In this document: piece by piece, positions 57,891 to 64,000 of the stretch
How the letters are laid out: every line of letters starts with the position of its first letter
Position numbering within the stretch: position 1 is the first letter of the stretch
DNA from: Cryptomeria japonica
Taxonomy: Eukaryota > Streptophyta > Pinopsida > Cupressales > Cupressaceae
Assembly (NCBI RefSeq): GCF_030272615.1
Contig: NC_081412.1
Coordinates: 539,799,835-539,863,834, forward strand
Reading direction: 5' to 3'
DNA: 64,000 nucleotides
Made by a program: the position numbers and the translations under genes
Notes under the pieces: model-generated
Database searches by the model: none
The model's input: the letters and a program-made list of their open reading frames with translations, nothing else
Told to the model about the DNA's origin: nothing

Positions 57891-57920
57891 GGACCGTGTG
57901 CACTCCGAGTGCCATCGTCC
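57891..57920 (+). other. Leader hairpin 1 of E6
   Basis: GGACCGTG-T-GCACT-CCG-AGTGC-CATCGTCC. The inner stem GCACT/AGTGC is perfect and the outer stem has 7 of 8 pairs. Confidence 0.85.
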
Positions 57921-58512
57921 CCGACATTTTTTCCGAAATTTCGGGAGCTGGATCTTACTGTATTTTTCTGCTAAAATCCAAAATTTTGGCTGATTTTATC
58001 AATTCTAACACTTTCAAAATTAAAGTCAAAGTTGGTCTAGGGATTGCTTGGATTAAGGCTTCTAATCATTCAAAAATTGTTGAAATTGAAATTTTGTGTC
58101 AAAATTGTGTTCTTACTGTCCTAAATCTGAAAAGTGTGTTGGCGTTCGTTCAAAATTTTGGTGCTTCATTCAAATTCTTGCAATTTGTGACTTTTGAAAT
58201 TAAGTGTTTAATTACAACAACTTTGATTTCCGCTTTCAAAATTGAATTTTGCGTGAAATTGAGTCAACTTTTAAAATTCAAAACTTGCATTGCTCTTAAC
58301 ATTCCCTCTAAAATCATAAAATTCAAAATTTCAGTTTCCCTCTCTTTTTCAAAATTCAAATTTTGCATTTTTTGACAATCTTGGTAGGGTTCAATTTTGA
58401 GATTGCAACTTTAATTTGGCCTATCTACAGATTGTAAAATCACTCAATTTTTTCAGATTAGCTCTAAAATCATCATAACTTTCATCCCTGCAAATTTCAA
58501 AAAAAGTTGCGA

Positions 58513-58542
58513 GGACCGTGTGCACTCCGAGCGCCACGGTCC
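58513..58542 (+). other. Leader hairpin 2 of E6
   Basis: GGACCGTG-T-GCACT-CCG-AGCGC-CACGGTCC. The outer stem is perfect over 8 pairs; the inner stem has one A-C mismatch. The bulged T is in the same place as in leader hairpin 1. Confidence 0.85.
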
Positions 58543-58669
58543 TTGACATTTTTTCTGAAATTTTGGGAGACTGCCGTGATTGCATTTAATAGCTTAAATC
58601 TAGGAGATTGGTTGATTTTACTGAAATTTGCTACCTCTAAATTCAAAATCTTCTCTCTCTCTCTAGTGC

Positions 58670-61198
58670 ATGAGTTTTACAACAATAAGCCCTACTTACA
58701 CTATTCCCGTTAGACGAAGCCGTAGAATTAAGTCTTTCCGAGGTTTAATTACTAAGGAGATGGAACCTAATTTGAATAGCCTTTTTAACGAGGACATGGG
58801 TAATTCCTCTAATCCTCCTAATGATGAAGAAGCTCTCCATGAGGTTTCTGTAGAACAACTTTCGAAATTGGATAACCAATTTGGTGATTTTTAGCAATGG
58901 ATGTCTCAAGAGTATCCCGATAGTCAAGCTCTTTCATTAATTGAGGGTCTAAAACGTATGGTTCAAAGTGATAAGAATGGAATTGATATTTTGCATGGTA
59001 TTGCACACATTGTGGATTCGAATGTGATGCCTATGAAGAGTTGTGCTGAAAATTTAGGTTATACACAACCTCCCACTCAAGTCAATCATTATGTTCCATT
59101 GACAACTCCTATTGCTAGCATACCTACCTTTACATCAAACATAATGGCTACTTCTATACAAGACATTCCTCCTATGATCACTAGTCATGGGGGCAATCCT
59201 TCCTCTTCAATTAACCCTCTTCCTTCATTCAATCCGACTTCTTCATTCATTCCTTCAATGAGTGTTCCTATTACATCTCCACAAATGAACATGACGTAAG
59301 GGGGCAATTCATTTAACCATTCCATTCCTCCTTGTAGTGTTCCTCCTTTCCAATCATCTCCTATGACTAACTATCATAGTGTCCCGCCACCTTACTCTCA
59401 ATCAATACCTTCTTTCAATAACATAATACCTCCATCACAATCTAACACGTCTAATATGAATTCTTCGACTGAAGCGACCATTAACAATCTTGCACAAACT
59501 GTCTCTTCTTTACAGCAACAAATTGCCTCTATGAGTCAATCTAAGTTTAGTGTGCCCACATTTGATGTTGCAAGCCCACTTTCTCTTGACATTGTCCGAG
59601 CTATCCCTCCTAAACATGTTGAAATCCCGCATTTGGAGCTTTATAATGGTAAAGGTGATCCTCTAACACATGTTAAGACTTTTCAAACAATATGTACCGA
59701 TTTTGCTTATGACCAAAGGTTGCTTGCAAAACTGTTTACTAGGACATTAAGAGATAAAGCCCTACAATGGTATTGCTCGTTGCCTTCTTATTCTATTACT
59801 TCTTTCGAACAACTTGCAAATACTTTCATTCAACAATTTCAAAACAATATAAGTCCTAAAGTTACTTTGATTGATTTAATGCATTGTAAACAAGGTGTTA
59901 AAGAAAAAGTGACTGATTTCATTGGTAGATATAAGCATTTGTATGCTCAAATTTCTTTTCCAGTGCCTGACAATGATATTCAAAGAATCTTTATTTCTAA
60001 TTTACAAAAAGATATTCGAGACAAACTTCTATTTTCTGAGTTTACTTCTTTCCAACATTTGTGTGCAACTCTTCACAATTATCAACTGACTGTGAGTCAA
60101 ATGGAACAATCACATCCTATGGCTCCGAGTGATAAGGGTGATAGTAGTCAACAACCATTTGGAAAGTTTAAACCGAACAGAGAGTTCGTTAAATTCAATG
60201 AAAACATCATCAACAACAATGTCAATGCAGTATCAGGTGTGCCTCCTATTTCTAAGTTTCTCAAGAAAGAAAGAAAGTTTGCTCCTTTGAATGAATCATT
60301 GCATAGTATTATGAATAAGTTATTGGAACAAAATGTGCTTACTCTTCCTCCTATAAGGCAAATCGATCCTACAAAGATTAATTCACCCTATTTTGATAAC
60401 AAATCTTTTTGTCAATTTCATCATCAACCTGGGCATGATACTGAAAAATGTTTTGCTTTAAAGGGTAAAATTCAAGATTTGATTGATAATAATACTATCT
60501 CTATTTCTGGAGTGAATGATAAAGGCAACACATCTGTGGCTCCTCCTAACCAAAATCTTTAGATTTTTACTGATCCATTACCTTCTCATACCTCTAATGT
60601 GATTGAGACTAATGATTCCTCTTTCTCATCTGATGGTCTTGTGTCTATGACTCCGAATGTGATTAACTTTGTAGAGCAGCAAGAAAACCCTAAAGAACCT
60701 TCCATCACATTTGATTCTAGTGAAACTATCAGGGCACCTGATGGTCCTTTATACATAGTTGCAAAAGTCAAGAATACACCTTGCCGTGGAGTGCTTATTG
60801 ATCCTTCGTGCATGGTTAATGTTGTTACTGAAGAATTTCTTTTTACTTTGCAATTGAATCAAGTGATCTATGACAAAACAGATATGATTGTGAAATTATT
60901 TGATGCATTTTATTCTCCTGCAATTGGTTCTATTACATTACCTATTGAGGTTCATAACAAATCCCTTGATGTGAACTTTGTTGTTATTCCTTCATCTGAA
61001 CAATTTTGTGTGAAGCTTGGCTATCCTTGGCTATCTTCCATGAAAGCTATTGCTTCTCCTATTCATAAGTGTTTGAAATTTCCCCATAATGGTGAAGTTG
61101 TTACTGTCAATCATAGTCTCTTTAAACTAGCTGAAAGAACTTCTAGCGTTCCTATTGATTATTTCTGGCCTAAACAATTCCAATCTCTTCCTCTGTGA
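58670..61198 (+). pseudogene. E6 gag and protease-like domain
   Basis: Start at the ATG at 58670 (MSFTTISPTYTIPVRRSRRI). A Pro/Ser-rich linker follows to about 59540, then the Gag core (EIPHLELYNGKGDPLTHVKT, LFTRTLRDKALQWYCSLPSY, VTDFIGRYKHLYAQI) and a zinc knuckle FCQFHHQPGHDTEKC (60407-60451; CX2HX4HX4C, complete), followed by ALKGKIQDLIDNNTI as in Tat/Athila elements. The protease-like part is CRGVLIDPSCMVNVV (Asp at 60800, D-P-S instead of D-S/T-G) and LGYPWLSSMKAI. One frame with stops at 58892 (TAG), 59297 (TAA), 60560 (TAG) and 61196 (TGA). The rest of the polyprotein continues in the next entry. Confidence 0.92.
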
Positions 61199-62117
61199 AG
61201 TGATCATCTTTTTAAATCTTATCAAAAGTGGAAAATGGATATGATCCTATCTCTAAGTGAACCTAGAACACCCAAACTTGATATTTATCATTCTTGAGAA
61301 GGAAGTTCTTCCTTTGAAAGATAAAACTAATGTCTTTCCTCAAGAAGATTCCCAACCCATCCCTATGGATGTGACTATGTCTATGCCTAATAAACTTTCT
61401 AAAAGTAGACCTATACCTCCTCGTCATGATGGACTTGGTCTCCTTCCTAAACCAAATATTCCTCCTTTATATGGAGCAGTTCCTCCTCCTTCCTTTTATA
61501 GAGAGAAGAGACCTTCCTCTTCTCCTATTATCCAACCTAAGAGACCACAACCTAAACACCCAAGTGATAAGGATGAGAACATTCCTCCTCCTCAATCTTC
61601 TCCACTTCCTACTAAGACTAGATGAAATTGTTCTACACATGAACGCCGATGAAAGCGTCGTCTTAGAGCTCAAGCAGTCGCTTCTCAAACTTTGCAATCT
61701 CCAAAAACACCTTCAACAAGCATTATTCCATTTTCTCCTCGACTAGAAATTGAGCCAAAATCTCCTAAACATAAGATGCATGATGGTCTTGATCCTGTGG
61801 GAGTTAAAGATCCTATTTTTATAAATCTTGATGATGATATAGATGAAAATGTTATTCATGATGAAAATGTTACTTCTCTTGCTTCTGATAGTGAATATGA
61901 ACTTGTTGATGTTGATAACCATCTATCTAATGAATTTTCTAAAGCACTTATCCTAGCTCCTAGACAAGAACAACGTGGCTCAGAACATGAACATAGCCCT
62001 TGTTTGGATCTTGTGATAGCTCCATCTGCTGTGTTGGATGTTCCTCCTCTAGCATGTTCCCTACCTTCCCGAAACATTGATCAGCAAGATCAGGGGGTAG
62101 ATGACATGCTAGACTAG
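61199..62117 (+). pseudogene. E6 Pro-rich and acidic tail of the polyprotein
   Basis: Continues from the protease: SDHLFKSYQKWKMDMILSLS, a one-base shift near 61290, then EKEVLPLKDKTN, PRHDGLGLLPKPNIPPLYG, an Arg-rich KRRLRAQAVASQ, and an acidic end INLDDDIDENVIHDENVTS, SEYELVDVDNHLSNEFS and QQDQGVDDMLD, with a stop at 62115-62117. TGA at 61623 and 61650 interrupt it. E3 shows the same blocks, at the same order and with the same end, although its LTR differs. No RT follows. Function unknown; the acidic end may bind a partner such as the polymerase of a helper element (inference). Confidence 0.85.
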
Positions 62118-62848
62118 TTTCATTAGCATAGCAGACTCTCTCCCCCTCTCTTGTGTTACTTCTTCTATGTGTTATCCTCATTCTTCTATTTGTTGTCCTT
62201 AGTGTTGTCTACTTGAGGACGATGCAAAGCATTGAGATCTCTTTTGGTCTCTCTCATGTTGACTCAAAAGACACATGTGTTCCCTTCTTCTAGGTGACCT
62301 TCCTTGATTGGGGAATGAAGAACAATTATGCATACATACATATGATATATACATGAATTATCATACAACATACTGACCCCGAGGAAAGTGAAGTCACCTC
62401 GTGCTTTGTGTTTTGTGTCTATTATCCTTGGGTTTATCTCACACTTGGGGGCTAATTCTTTGTGATAACGTGCTCCTTTCCCTTCTCATTTCTTATGTGT
62501 ATCACTACCTTAAAGCAATCACCCCCGTTGAGGCGTGTGCGATCGCTTTAACGTAGGGGGGCATACACCCCGTCTATCCCTTCAGGATACTTGAAAATTT
62601 CTTGGCGAACTTAGCTTTGCCTTGAAAATTTTTGGTATTTCTCTTACATGACTCATAGTGAGGGAACCTTACTACTGACAGTCATGGTTCTCCCTCGTGA
62701 TCTTCCCTTTTACTTTGTCAATCGAAGTCGTAAGATCCTTAGTCCACTGGGGGCTTGGTGTGTCTTGCCTCCTTGACGTGGTGAAAGTCTTTCAATGTTG
62801 TTTCCTTGTACTTTACCAGAAGTATGAGCGTACGCTTATACTCCCGCT
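62118..62848 (+). other. E6 3' untranslated region
   Basis: Conserved with E3's 3' end (GTTGTCTACTTGAGGA, ACACATGTGTTCCCTTCTTC). It has an inverted repeat, TTAAAGCAAT...GATCGCTTTAA, at about 62512-62551. No gene seen. Confidence 0.7.
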
Positions 62849-62863
62849 AAAGTGGGGGCTAAA
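62849..62863 (+). promoter_or_regulatory. E6 polypurine tract
   Basis: AAAGTGGGGGCTAAA directly before the 3' LTR start TGTAGC; identical in kind to the E3 tract. Confidence 0.85.
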
Positions 62864-64000
62864 TGTAGCATCCTAAAATTGTGACACTTGCAATTTTGAC
62901 CACATTTGGGTCTTCACGATGGCGATGCAACACGGAACCTGAATGGAGACCCCGAAACTTGCTCATGGCATCAAAAACTGCATTTTTCCAGCACCCTGCC
63001 TGATCCCTCCTTGCACCCTACTGTCCCGGGAGGTGGGACCAGAGCACCCAGCACCCTGGTCCTTCAGGACTAGGGCACCCAGTGCCCTATTCCCCCAGGA
63101 CCATGGCGCCCAGCGCCCTAGTCCCTGGCCCTATTTTGGGCCCGATCTCTTTTGGGGCTTTGGGTCTTTAAGTTTGCAAATTGGAAAATACTCTTTCCTT
63201 GTCGGCCCAAGGTCAGAAAAATCAGTCTTTCAACCCTAATTGACAAGTATATAAACTACATTTCCTCTCCCATTTGGAGGAGGAAGGACATATGTGTGCA
63301 AGACGTGGAAACGATACTCAAACATTCAAGCATTCAAGCATTCAAGCATTCCTTCAAGCAATTGATCATTCTAAGTCTCCATTCAAGGCTAAGTGTTGCA
63401 TTCAAGACAAGGATTCAACCATTGAAGAGGAGATCACATACAACATACAACATACAACAACATCTACACCTTCGCATGTAAGAATACAAACATTCTTACA
63501 ACAAGGTACTAGTACTTGTTTTACATTACAATCATTTACATTTACAGCATTTCTCATTTCTTGGTTAATTCCAAAACCAGGGTTTGACCTAAGGGCAAAC
63601 CCCTAATCCCTAACCCCCCAATCATCTTTGCTTTTTTGTGTGTAGGTTGCAGGTACGTGGCTGAAATTGAAGATCTGGAATCCTTGTGCAGAGACGAACA
63701 GATCCCCCTTCATTTTGCGGATTTTTCAGAGGACTGTGTGCACTCCGGGCGCCATCATCCCGTCAACTTTCGCTCAAATTTGTAGGACAGCACCATCTCA
63801 ACATTTTACTACTAATTCCAGGTCCGCAGCTTCATCCTATATCCTTATCTCTGTTTATAAGCGAATCTTTCTCACTTTCTATGCATTCCTAGCTTGATCC
63901 TTCTATCTACATTCTTTACAAAAGAGGGTAGCCTTGCTGTCTTAACCCTTGAAACTCATTTAGAATCCAATCTTTCATTGTGTGGGATTGGATCTTGTGG
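62864..64000 (+). repeat. E6 3' LTR, cut by the window end
   Basis: Matches 56237 onward. The palindromic GC units now read GCACCCAGCACCC and GTGCCC in places where the 5' LTR has GCGCCC, which is CpG decay. TATA box 63248-63255; hairpin 63731-63760 (GGACTGTG...CATCATCC, weakened stem). One extra CAAGCATT unit near 63330. Confidence 0.93.

Larger units (their letters stand above)
57513..58669 (+). other. E6 leader with two hairpin-bearing repeats
   Basis: AT-rich sequence. 57845-57976 and 58467-58598 are similar for about 130 bp (TTTCATCCCTG.AAATTT, GTTGCGAGGACCGTG, CGACATTTTTTC). Each holds the GGACCGTG hairpin. Before this, 57595-57770 has two units of GGTTAA..AACCCTAA..TTT that match the E3 leader. 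No gene is supported; open frames on it are by-products of the repeats. Confidence 0.8.
56237..64000 (+). mobile_element. E6: non-autonomous Gag-protease retrotransposon, same family type as E3, incomplete at the window end
   Basis: 5' LTR 56237-57490, PBS at 57494, leader, gag/protease-like polyprotein, acidic tail to 62117, 3' end, purine tract 62849-62863, and a 3' LTR from 62864 that leaves the window about 117 bp short. The interior of 5,373 bp has no RT, RNase H or integrase. The left flank AATAT (56232-56236) would be the target duplication, but the right flank lies outside. Its LTR begins TGTAGCATCCTAAAATTG like E3, but the two LTR families differ downstream. The LTRs differ by a few percent by eye. 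Confidence 0.92.

Overview
This is a stretch of plant nuclear DNA, almost certainly from a seed plant with a large, transposon-filled genome. A conifer or other gymnosperm is my guess from the long nested LTR elements; no marker fixes the species. There is no intact host gene. About 80% of the window is LTR retrotransposons, several nested in one another, and every coding region carries stops or frameshifts.

Layout. (1) 1-3474: old non-element DNA with two copies of a ~380-bp repeat that folds into a long hairpin (457-836, 1245-1618), and a degraded pentatricopeptide-repeat (PPR) fragment at 2005-2440. (2) 3475-28991: a minus-strand Ty1/copia element (E1) with both LTRs, split inside its integrase by (3) 7202-25365: a minus-strand Ty3/gypsy element of the Tat type (E2) with 1,483-bp LTRs and a perfect 5-bp target duplication GTAGC. 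E2 has Gag, protease with a G-patch, reverse transcriptase, two RNase H domains and integrase. It also carries a separate plus-strand, antisense plant-mobile-domain (PMD) gene with its own TATA box and a likely intron. (4) 28992-34191: old spacer with small duplications. (5) 34192-54150: a minus-strand non-autonomous element (E3) with Gag and a protease-like domain but no polymerase. It is split by (6) 37404-49496: a minus-strand copia element (E4), whose 5' LTR is split by (7) 43500-48283: a minus-strand non-autonomous element (E5) with two ORFs. (8) 54151-56236: spacer. (9) 56237 to the window end: E6, a plus-strand relative of E3 whose 3' LTR runs off the window.

The points most worth a second look are these. 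E2 contains arrays of an octamer, TAGCGCAT, repeated every 20-21 bp, in the leaders or intron of both of its opposed transcription units and always in the sense of the unit. E3 and E6 define a family whose whole polyprotein is Gag, a protease-like domain with a broken active site, and an acidic tail ending at the same conserved place. A GGACCGTG...CACGGTCC hairpin recurs six times in E3 and E6 LTRs and leaders. E5 encodes a ~490-codon second protein that I do not recognise.

All divergence figures and repeat counts were made by eye. Family assignments rest on motifs I recognise, not on a search.
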